Shown: one piece after another, positions 56,599 to 64,000 of the stretch
Numbering within the stretch: the first letter of the stretch is position 1
How the letters are laid out: each line of letters begins with the position of its first letter
Assembly: GCF_001424345.1 (NCBI RefSeq)
Contig: NZ_LMPF01000001.1
Span: forward strand, 451,751-515,750
Source of the DNA: Burkholderia sp. Leaf177
GTDB taxonomy: Bacteria; Pseudomonadota; Gammaproteobacteria; Burkholderiales; Burkholderiaceae
DNA: 64,000 nucleotides
Direction: 5' to 3'
Position numbers and translations under genes: made by a program
Notes under the pieces: model-generated
The model's input: only the letters and a program-made list of their open reading frames with translations
Database searches by the model: none
Told to the model about the DNA's origin: nothing

Positions 56599-57483
56599 CT
56601 ACGTCCCGAATCTCTGTGCCCATTGCGCTGTGGCATCGGAGAAAAATGTTTCCAACGAACCAATGGACGACGGTTCAAGGCCGAGATGCTTCGCCGCTTG
56701 CATCAACGCGACAAGAGGGTTAGTCGTGTCCAGCGCCGTTGCGCCTGTTTGTTTGCTGAGTTTCTCGCCGTGTTCGTTTTCCACTACGGGGACGTGCAGA
56801 TAGACGGGCGTTGCGACACCCAGGCATTGTTGCAAGTAGATCTGGCGCGCGGTCGAATCCATCAGGTCCGCGCCGCGAACGATATGCGTGATGCCGCAAT
56901 CCGCATCGTCCGTGACGACTGCAAGCTGATAAGCCCATTCGCCGTCGGCTCGCTTGAGCACGAAGTCGCCTACTTCAGTGGCGAGATTCTGCGTCTGCTT
57001 TCCCTGCCAGCGATCCTCGAAGGCGATGACCGCGGCATCGCCATCCGGCACGCGCATTCGCCAGGCTCGCGGCGGCTTGCCATGCAGCCCGTCGCGGCAC
57101 GTTCCCGGGTACGCGAGCGTGGCGTGCCGTTGATGAGCATATGCGAGCGAATCAGCGATCTCGCGGCGCGTGCATCCGCAAGGAAATACAAATCCCGCCG
57201 ATAACAGCCCGTGGAACGCGCGCTGATACGCGTCCTCGCGCTGACTCTGCCAGATGGGAGGTTCATCGGACTGCATGCCGAACTTGTGCAGCGTGTGAAG
57301 GATATCTTCCGCCGCGCCGGGTATCGTGCGCGGACCGTCCACATCTTCAATCCGAATAAGCCATGTTCCCCGATGCGCACGTGCATCGAGGAAACTGGCC
57401 AGCGAGCTCACCAGCGAACCAAAGTGAAGAGGTCCGGTAGGAGAGGGCGCAAATCGCCCGCGATACGCGGACGCTGCGCTCAT
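56599..57483 (-). CDS. gluQ: Glutamyl-Q tRNA(Asp) synthetase
   Basis: A 294-aa truncated glutamyl-tRNA synthetase paralogue that attaches glutamate to queuosine 34 of tRNA(Asp). It has the class I signature [14 protein letters not shown] and the KLSKQ (KMSKS-like) loop, and lacks the anticodon-binding domain. The zinc site C.C...Y...C is in [10 protein letters not shown] and YPGTCR. Its start overlaps the trhO stop by 4 bases (ATGA), so it is coupled to another wobble-modification gene. Confidence 0.95.
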   Translation of the reverse strand: MSAASAYRGRFAPSPTGPLHFGSLVSSLASFLDARAHRGTWLIRIEDVDGPRTIPGAAEDILHTLHKFGMQSDEPPIWQSQREDAYQRAFHGLLSAGFVFPCGCTRREIADSLAYAHQRHATLAYPGTCRDGLHGKPPRAWRMRVPDGDAAVIAFEDRWQGKQTQNLATEVGDFVLKRADGEWAYQLAVVTDDADCGITHIVRGADLMDSTARQIYLQQCLGVATPVYLHVPVVENEHGEKLSKQTGATALDTTNPLVALMQAAKHLGLEPSSIGSLETFFSDATAQWAQRFGT

Positions 57484-58349
57484 GCCTTGTGCCGCTGCCC
57501 GCCCGGGCCGGGAAACGAGGCCCGGCCATCGGCGGTAATCGCAGCGTGCGCTTCGTCGCTATTGACGGCTTCGTCTTCCGTGCCCGAAGCGTCGTCACTT
57601 GGTACGTTTGCCGCCGGTTCCAGCGCTGCGTTCAAAGCCGTCCGGTGATCGAACACAAAACACTCGCCGTGGTAATGCGCGCCGCCCACTTCCTCGAAGT
57701 ACTTGAGAATACCGCCCTCGAGCTGATAAACATGATCGATGCCGACTTCCTTCATGTGAATGGCGGCTTTCTCGCAACGAATGCCGCCGGTACAAAACGA
57801 CACCACTGTCTTGCCTTCCAGATCCGCGCGATGCGCTTCGATCACGGCGGGAAATTCGCTGAATTTATCGATGCGGTAATCGAGCGCCTGATTGAACGTG
57901 CCCACATCGACTTCGAACGCGTTGCGTGTGTCGAGCATTACGACCGCGCGGCCTTCGTCGTCATGTCCACGGTCGAGCCATGCCTTGAGCGTCGCCGCCG
58001 GAACGGACGGCGCGCGACCCAGTTCCGGCTTGATTGCCGGCTTTTTCATGGTGATGATTTCGCGCTTCAATTTCACCAGCATCTTGCCGAACGGCTGCGT
58101 GGCCGAGATGCTTTCCTTGAACTCCAAATCGGCAAATTTCCCTTCGAAAAGAGCATCTGTCCGAAGGTAATGCATGAAGGTGTGGATGGATTCGGGCTCG
58201 CCCGCAACGAACAAATTGATGCCTTCGGGCGCGAGCAGGATCGTCCCGCGCAGGCCAAGCGACACGCAGCGCTCGACAATCAGCGGCCGCCATTCGGCGC
58301 CGTTCTCGATGGTCACAAATTTATACGCGGAAAGATTGATGATGCTCAT
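57480..58349 (-). CDS. trhO: tRNA uridine-34 hydroxylase TrhO (rhodanese-like)
   Basis: A 289-aa protein of the YceA/TrhO family, which makes 5-hydroxyuridine at tRNA position 34 using oxygen. An N-terminal acylphosphatase-like domain has [20 protein letters not shown]. The rhodanese domain carries the active cysteine C186 in [13 protein letters not shown], and [12 protein letters not shown] follows. The last about 45 residues are an acidic, Ala/Glu/Asp-rich tail. The gluQ start overlaps its stop. It is divergent from dnaE across a 248-base region with two copies of a 16-bp motif. Confidence 0.93.
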   Translation of the reverse strand: MSIINLSAYKFVTIENGAEWRPLIVERCVSLGLRGTILLAPEGINLFVAGEPESIHTFMHYLRTDALFEGKFADLEFKESISATQPFGKMLVKLKREIITMKKPAIKPELGRAPSVPAATLKAWLDRGHDDEGRAVVMLDTRNAFEVDVGTFNQALDYRIDKFSEFPAVIEAHRADLEGKTVVSFCTGGIRCEKAAIHMKEVGIDHVYQLEGGILKYFEEVGGAHYHGECFVFDHRTALNAALEPAANVPSDDASGTEDEAVNSDEAHAAITADGRASFPGPGGQRHKA

Positions 58350-58470
58350 GACGCAAATGCTCTTAAAGTGCTTGAAAACGGGCGTTACCGGATGAAAAAG
58401 CGGGAACGACGGGCGAATTCCGCATCCGTCGAATCCGTATTATCCCGCAAACGGCACGTGCTTCCGACTC

Positions 58471-58486
58471 GACCGATCGGCTAACG
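58471..58486 (+). promoter_or_regulatory. Recurrent 16-bp motif, dnaE-distal copy
   Basis: GACCGATCGGCTAACG in the trhO-dnaE divergent region, matching the second copy 61 bases away at 14 of 16 positions. Similar short GTGCTT(T)CCG segments flank the pair. Confidence 0.6.
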
Positions 58487-58531
58487 ATACGGCACTTTTT
58501 TCATGATGTGGATCGAGTCTGTTTGACCCCT

Positions 58532-58547
58532 GACCGAATGGCTAACG
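58532..58547 (+). promoter_or_regulatory. Recurrent 16-bp motif, dnaE-proximal copy
   Basis: GACCGAATGGCTAACG, about 50 bases before the dnaE ATG. It differs by one base from the minus-strand copy at 17095-17110. A role in control of trhO and/or dnaE is inferred. Confidence 0.6.
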
Positions 58548-58584
58548 CGTGCTTTCCGCCGGGTATTTCGCGAATAGGCGGATG

Positions 58585-58590
58585 TACAAT
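58585..58590 (+). promoter_or_regulatory. -10-like box 7 nt upstream of the dnaE ATG
   Basis: TACAAT at 58585-58590 would place transcription start at about the A of ATG 58598. No Shine-Dalgarno precedes this ATG, so a leaderless transcript is possible. Confidence 0.45.
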
Positions 58591-58597
58591 ATTGGTC

Positions 58598-61500
58598 ATG
58601 TCAGATCCCCGTTTTGTCCATCTTCGTGTTCACTCCGAATTCTCGATTGCCGACGGCATCGTGCGCCTCGACGACGTTGTCAAGGCCGCGGCCAAGGACG
58701 GCCAGGGCGCGCTCGCGCTAACCGACCTCGGCAATGCATTCGGCCTCGTCAGGTTCTATAAGGAAGCGCGCAGCAAGGGCGTGAAACCCATTGCCGGCTG
58801 CGACGTCTGGATCACTAATCCAGCAGATCGCGACAAGCCTTCGCGCTTGCTGCTGCTCGTCAAGAACCAGCGCGGGTATCTCAATCTGTGCGAACTGCTT
58901 TCGAAAGCGTGGCTGACGAATCAGTATCGCGGGCGCGCGGAAGTCGAGTACGAATGGCTCGAAGGCGGATTGTCCGAAGGGTTGCTGGCGCTGTCGGGCG
59001 CGCAGCATGGCGATATCGGCATGGCGTTTGCCGCCGGTAACGACCAGGCCGCGATTCGTCACGCCGAGCGCTGGGCCAAGCTGTTCCCGAACGCGTTTTA
59101 CATCGAGTTGCAACGCGCTGGGCATCCGGGCGGCGAGACCTATATTCAGCAAGCTGTCGGGCTTGCCGCGCAGTTGAAGTTGCCGGTCGTCGCCACGCAT
59201 CCCATGCAGTTCATGACCCCGGACGATTTCACGGCGCACGAAGCGCGCGTGTGTATTTCCGAAGGCGACATGCTCGCGAATCCGCGCCGTCAAAAGCGCT
59301 TTACAACCGAGCAATATTTCCGCACGCAAGAGGAAATGTGCGCGTTGTTCGCGGACCTTCCGTCGGCGTTGGCGAACACGGTCGAAATCGCGAAGCGCTG
59401 CAATCTGAAGCTGGAACTCGGCAAGCCGAAGCTGCCGCTTTTCCCGACGCCCGACGGCATGTCGCTCGACGACTACCTCGTGCATTTGTCGAAGGAAGGG
59501 CTGGAAAAGCGTCTCGTCCAGCTTTATCCCGACGAAGCCGCCCGCGAGGCGCAGCGCGAGACGTATTACGCGCGCCTGGAATTCGAGTGCAAGACCATCA
59601 TCGGGATGGGCTTCCCGGGTTACTTCCTGATCGTTGCCGACTTCATCATGTGGGCGAAGAACAATGGCGTGCCGGTCGGACCCGGTCGCGGATCGGGCGC
59701 GGGATCGCTCGTCGCGTACGCGTTGTTCATTACCGACCTCGATCCGCTCAAGTACAACTTGCTGTTCGAACGATTCCTGAACCCGGATCGCGTGTCGATG
59801 CCTGACTTCGACATCGACTTCTGTCAGGAAGGGCGTGACCGCGTCATTCAGTATGTGAAGCAGAAGTACGGCGCGGATGCGGTATCGCAGATCGCGACTT
59901 TCGGCACGATGGCAGCGAAAGCGGCCGTGCGCGACATTGGCCGCGTGCTCGATCTCGGCTATATGTTCACGGACGGAATCGCGAAGCTGATTCCGTTCAA
60001 GCCGGGCAAGCACGTGACGATTGCGGACGCGCTGAAGGAAGAGCCCACGCTGCAGGACCGCTTCGACAACGAAGACGAAGTGCATCAGCTGATCGAGCTT
60101 GCGCAGCGCGTGGAAGGGCTCACACGCAACGTCGGCATGCACGCGGGCGGCGTGTTGATTGCGCCCGGCAAGCTCACGGATTTTTGCCCGCTCTACACGC
60201 AAGGCGAAGACGGCGGCGTGGTCAGCCAGTATGACAAGGACGACGTGGAAGCCGTCGGGCTCGTGAAGTTCGACTTCTTGGGTTTGACCACGCTGACCAT
60301 TCTCGACTGGGCTGAACGGTATATCCGCCGGCTGGACCCATCGAAGAAAGACTGGAACTTGTCGCAGGTTCCGCTCGACGATCCCGCTTCGTTCCAGATT
60401 CTCAAGAAAGCGAACACGGTCGCCGTGTTCCAGCTGGAAAGCCGCGGCATGCAGGGCATGCTGAAGGACGCGCAGCCTGACCGGTTCGAAGACATCATCG
60501 CGTTGGTGGCGTTGTATCGACCGGGCCCAATGGACCTGATTCCGAGCTTCTGCGCGCGTAAGCATGGCCGCGAAATCGTGGAGTATCCGGACCCGCGCGT
60601 GGAATCCGTCCTGAAAGAGACCTACGGGATCATGGTCTATCAGGAGCAGGTGATGCAGATGGCGCAGATCATCGGCGGATATTCGCTCGGTGGCGCCGAC
60701 TTGCTGCGCCGCGCGATGGGCAAGAAGAAGGCCGAAGAGATGGCCGAGCATCGCGAACTCTTCCGGCAGGGCGCGGCGAAGAATGGCCTGACGGCCGGGA
60801 AAGCCGACGAAATCTTCGACTTGATGGAGAAGTTCGCGGGCTACGGTTTCAACAAGTCGCACGCAGCCGCGTATGCACTACTCGCGTACTTCACGGCGTG
60901 GCTCAAGGCGCATCATCCGGCTGAATTCATGGCGGCCAACATGTCGCTAGCCATGGACGACACGGACAAGGTCAAGATCCTGTTCGAGGATTGCCTCGTC
61001 AACAAGATGATCGTGTTGCCGCCGGACATCAACCAGTCGGCTTACCGGTTCGAGCCGGTAGCCGAAGCCGACGGCAAGCGTTCAAAGACCATTCGATACG
61101 GCCTCGGCGCGGTGAAGGGCAGCGGGCAGAGCGCTATCGAAGAAATCTTGCGCGCGCGCGAAGAAGCGCCGTTCACCGATATCTTCGACTTCTGCATGCG
61201 CGTGGATCGCCGTATGGTGAACCGGCGCACGGTGGAAGCGCTGATCCGGGCCGGCGCGTTCGATTCGCTGCATGATAATCGGGCGCAACTGATTGCATCC
61301 GTGTCGCTCGCCATGGAGGCCGCGGATCAGGCGGCGGCCAATGCCATGCAGTCCGGTCTCTTCGACATGGGCGACGAACCGCAACAAGGCCACGAACTCG
61401 TCGACGAACCCATGTGGTCGGACAAGAAGCGCTTGCAGGAAGAGAAAAGCGCGCTGGGCTTCTATTTGTCGGGCCATCTTTTCGATGCCTACAAGACCGA

Positions 61501-62152
61501 AGTCCGCCGCTTCGTGCGCCAGAAAATCGGCGAGTTGAAAGAAGGGCGCGAGAAGCTCGTAGCGGGCGTGATAACGACTATGCGCACGCAAATGACTCAA
61601 CGCGGCAAGATGTTGATCGTGAATCTCGACGACGGCACCGGCCAATGCGAAGTCACCGTGTTCAACGAACAGTTCGAAGCGAACAAGGCGTTATACAAGG
61701 AAGACGAGTTGCTCGTGGTGCAAGGTCAAGCCCGCAACGACGCGTTCACTGGCGGGATTCGCTTTACGGTTGAAGCCGCAATGGATCTGGAGCGGGCTCG
61801 CAGCAGATACGCGCAATCCGTGAAGGTCGAAATGAACGGCAACGCCGACGCACTGCGATTGAAGAAAGTGTTGGAAGCTCACAGCGCGCCGCCCGAGCAA
61901 GCAGCGGCTCCAGCGGTGGTTCAGCCTTCATCGCGCGGTGGATCGCGCGGCGGAGACCGCGACGGTGGTGGCCGCGGCCAACGCGCGCCTGTGCAGATCC
62001 CGAATGGCCTGAACGTGAGCATTTTGTATAGAAGCGAGCATGCCGAAGGCGAAGTGCGGCTCGGCGACGAATGGCGCGTCAAGCCAACCGACGATCTGAT
62101 CACGGCCTTGCGCGGGGAGTTCGCGGGTAGCGCCATCGAAATCGTTTATTGA
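58598..62152 (+). CDS. dnaE: DNA polymerase III subunit alpha
   Basis: A 1184-aa replicative polymerase. The PHP domain opens FVHLRVHSEFSIADG. The palm has PDFDIDF with catalytic D403 and D405 (E. coli D401, D403), and GPGRGSGAGSLVAY is family-typical. The finger, beta-binding and OB regions follow (MLIVNLDDGTGQCEVTVF at the OB fold). Near the C-terminus, about residues 1111-1131, is a Gly/Arg-rich low-complexity insert. I chose ATG 58598 by homology. Its stop overlaps the next start (TGATG), so a glycosyltransferase is translationally coupled to it. Confidence 0.96.
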   Translation: MSDPRFVHLRVHSEFSIADGIVRLDDVVKAAAKDGQGALALTDLGNAFGLVRFYKEARSKGVKPIAGCDVWITNPADRDKPSRLLLLVKNQRGYLNLCELLSKAWLTNQYRGRAEVEYEWLEGGLSEGLLALSGAQHGDIGMAFAAGNDQAAIRHAERWAKLFPNAFYIELQRAGHPGGETYIQQAVGLAAQLKLPVVATHPMQFMTPDDFTAHEARVCISEGDMLANPRRQKRFTTEQYFRTQEEMCALFADLPSALANTVEIAKRCNLKLELGKPKLPLFPTPDGMSLDDYLVHLSKEGLEKRLVQLYPDEAAREAQRETYYARLEFECKTIIGMGFPGYFLIVADFIMWAKNNGVPVGPGRGSGAGSLVAYALFITDLDPLKYNLLFERFLNPDRVSMPDFDIDFCQEGRDRVIQYVKQKYGADAVSQIATFGTMAAKAAVRDIGRVLDLGYMFTDGIAKLIPFKPGKHVTIADALKEEPTLQDRFDNEDEVHQLIELAQRVEGLTRNVGMHAGGVLIAPGKLTDFCPLYTQGEDGGVVSQYDKDDVEAVGLVKFDFLGLTTLTILDWAERYIRRLDPSKKDWNLSQVPLDDPASFQILKKANTVAVFQLESRGMQGMLKDAQPDRFEDIIALVALYRPGPMDLIPSFCARKHGREIVEYPDPRVESVLKETYGIMVYQEQVMQMAQIIGGYSLGGADLLRRAMGKKKAEEMAEHRELFRQGAAKNGLTAGKADEIFDLMEKFAGYGFNKSHAAAYALLAYFTAWLKAHHPAEFMAANMSLAMDDTDKVKILFEDCLVNKMIVLPPDINQSAYRFEPVAEADGKRSKTIRYGLGAVKGSGQSAIEEILRAREEAPFTDIFDFCMRVDRRMVNRRTVEALIRAGAFDSLHDNRAQLIASVSLAMEAADQAAANAMQSGLFDMGDEPQQGHELVDEPMWSDKKRLQEEKSALGFYLSGHLFDAYKTEVRRFVRQKIGELKEGREKLVAGVITTMRTQMTQRGKMLIVNLDDGTGQCEVTVFNEQFEANKALYKEDELLVVQGQARNDAFTGGIRFTVEAAMDLERARSRYAQSVKVEMNGNADALRLKKVLEAHSAPPEQAAAPAVVQPSSRGGSRGGDRDGGGRGQRAPVQIPNGLNVSILYRSEHAEGEVRLGDEWRVKPTDDLITALRGEFAGSAIEIVY

Positions 62153-63249
62153 TGTGCGCCGCGAACAAGGCGTGGGCGAATCTCGGCATCTCCGCCAACG
62201 CGCTCAAACAAAGCGGCGGCCTCGAGCGTTACGCGCTGGACCTCGTTCGCGGACTCAACGCGGCTGGTTTTACCGGCGAGCGCAAGCCGGCGTTTTTCGC
62301 CCGCAAGATCGATACGTCGCAGCCCGAAAGCGCAATGGTCGCAGCGCACAGGATCAATGTTTCGCTGCTGCCATCCAAGCTGCGCGACACGTATTTCAAC
62401 TGGGCGCTCAAGCGCGCACGCAAAAATGCCCGGGTCGATGTGCTAATTGGGTGCAATCGCGTGGAGTCGTCGGAGATCGCGATTTGCGGGGGAACCCATA
62501 TTGGCTTTCTGACCGCGAGCGGGCGTCAAGAACGCCCTTCGGACGGCCGTCAGATCAAGATAGAGCGTTTGCAGTATCGGCAGGCCAAGATAATCGTCGC
62601 GCACTCGGAAATGATGCGCGACGAACTGCGCACGTTCTATGCCGTGCCCGACTCAAAAATCCGCGTGCTTTATCCGCCTGTGGATGGTGCGCGGTTTTCG
62701 GCGGTGTCTGCTGAACAACGCGCAGCGCTGCGCAAACAATTCGGTTTCGCCGATAACGAAAACATTCTGCTGTTTCCATCCAGCAGTCACGAGCGCAAGG
62801 GTTTGCCGCTGATCGAAGCGGCGTTGCGAGACAGCGGTTTGCCCGTGGTGATTGCCGTCGCCGGGCGGCCGCCGGCGCAGACATCGGACAGGCTCAGGTA
62901 CATCGGGTACGCGAAGAATATCGAGGATGTGTATCGTGCGGCGGATTTCACGATTCTCGCGTCCACTTATGAGCCGTTCGGGCTGGTGGGTATCGAATCC
63001 GTGATGTGCGGAACGCCGGTGATTTTCCCGACGAGCATCGGCTGCGTGAGCGCGATTGCCGACAATGCCAAGTTCACGTTTCAGCCCGGAAATGCCGATG
63101 ACCTTCGCCGTGCCGTGCAGCGTGCACTCGATGCAAAACCGGCAAGCGTATCGGCTGAATCCATTCTCTACGATACAAGCATCGCGGCACACGTCGACGC
63201 GTTACTCGAACTCGCCGTCAGTGCGGCTGGTTCAGCTGTGCAAGCTTGA
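62152..63249 (+). CDS. Glycosyltransferase family 4 protein
   Basis: A 365-aa GT-B glycosyltransferase, probably for lipopolysaccharide core or a surface glycan, at the cytoplasmic face. The acceptor side has ANALKQSGGLERYALDLVRGL, and the donor side has the E-x7-E motif in EPFGLVGIESVMCGTPVI. ATG 62152 overlaps the dnaE stop by one base. The 3' end overlaps the convergent GT2 gene by 32 bases. The donor and acceptor are not readable; neighbouring glycan genes probably continue beyond the window. Confidence 0.87.
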   Translation: MCAANKAWANLGISANALKQSGGLERYALDLVRGLNAAGFTGERKPAFFARKIDTSQPESAMVAAHRINVSLLPSKLRDTYFNWALKRARKNARVDVLIGCNRVESSEIAICGGTHIGFLTASGRQERPSDGRQIKIERLQYRQAKIIVAHSEMMRDELRTFYAVPDSKIRVLYPPVDGARFSAVSAEQRAALRKQFGFADNENILLFPSSSHERKGLPLIEAALRDSGLPVVIAVAGRPPAQTSDRLRYIGYAKNIEDVYRAADFTILASTYEPFGLVGIESVMCGTPVIFPTSIGCVSAIADNAKFTFQPGNADDLRRAVQRALDAKPASVSAESILYDTSIAAHVDALLELAVSAAGSAVQA

Positions 63250-63985
63250 GAAAACGGTAATACACGGTCTGCGCGTTGAAGACGGCGATCATGAAACCGG
63301 CGCGGCCATCGAGAAAACCGCGTCGCAGGAAGTAGGTGCGCACGAACGCCCACACGCCGCGCAGCACCGCCGTGCTGAAGCTGCCGCGTTTGCCCGCCGC
63401 GTGACGCTGTTGCGCTCCGGCCGTCGAATAAGTATCGAGCTTGCGCAGCACGGTTTCGAAGTCCTCGTACGAGTAGTGCATCAGCTTGCCTTTCAAACGC
63501 GCGACCTTGGTTGCGCCGGGCTGTGAAAGCACGAGCCGTTCGTGCACGAGGTCATCGGAAAAACGCGCTGCGCCGCGTTTGAAAAGCCGCGGAATCCAGT
63601 CCGGATACCAGCCGCTGTGATGAATCCAGTTCCCGCAAAAATTAGATAAACGGTCGACCGCGTAGACATCGGCTTGTGGTTTCGCGAGCGCTTCGCGGAT
63701 CGCGAGACCCAGTTCCGGCGACACGATTTCATCGGCATCAATGGACAATACCCAGTCCGTAGTCAGCGCATCGAGCGCGCGGTTCTTCTGCGGGCCGAAG
63801 CCGGGCCAGTCCCGCACTTCTATGACGCGTGCGCGATGCGCCTCTGCTATGCCGGCGGTGGCGTCGGTGCTGCCGCCATCGATCACGACGATTTCATCGG
63901 CGAATGAAACGGCTTCGAGACACTGCGCGAGACGGGCCGCAGCGTTGAAAGTGATCAGGGCGATGCCGAGCGTTGGGCGGGTCAT
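63218..63985 (-). CDS. Glycosyltransferase family 2 protein (LPS core, WaaE-like)
   Basis: A 255-aa GT-A glycosyltransferase. It starts LGIALITFNAAARLAQCLEAV, with EIVVIDGGSTDAT and the metal-binding SIDADE (DxD type). The C-terminal half, WYPDWIPRLFKRGAARFSDDLVHERL and GRAGFMIAVFNAQTVYYRF, is typical of the WaaE/KdtX-like lipopolysaccharide core group (beta-1,4-glucosyltransferase). The sugar is inferred only. It is convergent and overlapping with the GT4 gene; its promoter lies at the window edge. Confidence 0.88.
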   Translation of the reverse strand: MTRPTLGIALITFNAAARLAQCLEAVSFADEIVVIDGGSTDATAGIAEAHRARVIEVRDWPGFGPQKNRALDALTTDWVLSIDADEIVSPELGLAIREALAKPQADVYAVDRLSNFCGNWIHHSGWYPDWIPRLFKRGAARFSDDLVHERLVLSQPGATKVARLKGKLMHYSYEDFETVLRKLDTYSTAGAQQRHAAGKRGSFSTAVLRGVWAFVRTYFLRRGFLDGRAGFMIAVFNAQTVYYRFLKLAQLNQPH

Positions 63986-64000
63986 GGGGCGTGAATAAGA

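Overview
The window is a gene-dense, high-GC (about 60% by eye) bacterial chromosome segment. Its gene content points to the Burkholderiaceae, most likely the Paraburkholderia/Caballeronia group. The clues are a membrane-free RsxB next to nth, a DUF6726 lipoprotein, a DUF3311+MctP pair, an intracellular PHB depolymerase with a catalytic cysteine, a large second FtsK, and the order uup-parE-parC. I assign genus by recognition only. I saw no rRNA or tRNA gene, insertion sequence, prophage or CRISPR array; it reads as core chromosome with a few accessory surface genes.

Layout. 0-7.3 kb: the ABC-F protein Uup, topoisomerase IV (parE, parC) and a CopD-like membrane protein. 7.4-14 kb: a 1338-aa autotransporter with six about 51-residue repeats, then a membrane GGDEF-EAL protein. 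14.3-18.7 kb: a minus-strand cluster (glyoxalase-like protein, PLP aminotransferase, RidA) beside a MocR-type regulator. 18.9-22.6 kb: htpG behind a heat-shock-type promoter and a 509-aa Ig-like repeat protein. 23-28.7 kb: ubiC, a deoxyinosine-type DNA glycosylase and a spermidine-synthase-like protein overlapping end to start, then DUF3311-mctP, a FUSC protein and a PhnB-like protein. 28.9-37.8 kb: tal, benE, a VWA/MoxR pair, two small cytochromes c, DUF1841, nth-rsxB and a TetR regulator. 37.9-48.9 kb: phaZ, a GH15 hydrolase, small genes, a secreted lactonase-like propeller, a ZntB-like transporter, a large ftsK and a META lipoprotein. 49-54.5 kb: purT, two small envelope proteins, and an acetolactate-synthase-like/aldehyde-dehydrogenase pair. 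55-64 kb: rhlE with a long leader, gluQ-trhO, dnaE and two glycosyltransferases.

How genes work together. parE/parC form topoisomerase IV. RidA probably removes enamine by-products of the adjacent PLP aminotransferase. MoxR and the VWA protein form a chaperone-like pair. GluQ and TrhO both modify the wobble position of tRNAs. PhaZ mobilises stored PHB. DUF3311-MctP imports short carboxylates. MliC probably protects against host lysozyme.

Unexplained structure. (1) A 16-bp motif, GRCCGRWYGGCTAACG, recurs four times in three intergenic regions, two copies being upstream of dnaE. (2) Short degenerate tandem duplications of 9-25 bp cluster at gene ends; one creates three successive in-frame stop codons (TAG, TAA, TGA) at the end of uup. 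(3) The rhlE leader carries a terminator-like hairpin with a competing alternative pairing. (4) dnaE and ubiC both have a -10-like hexamer exactly 7 nt before the ATG and no Shine-Dalgarno, suggesting leaderless mRNAs. I found no complete new defence or mobile system.
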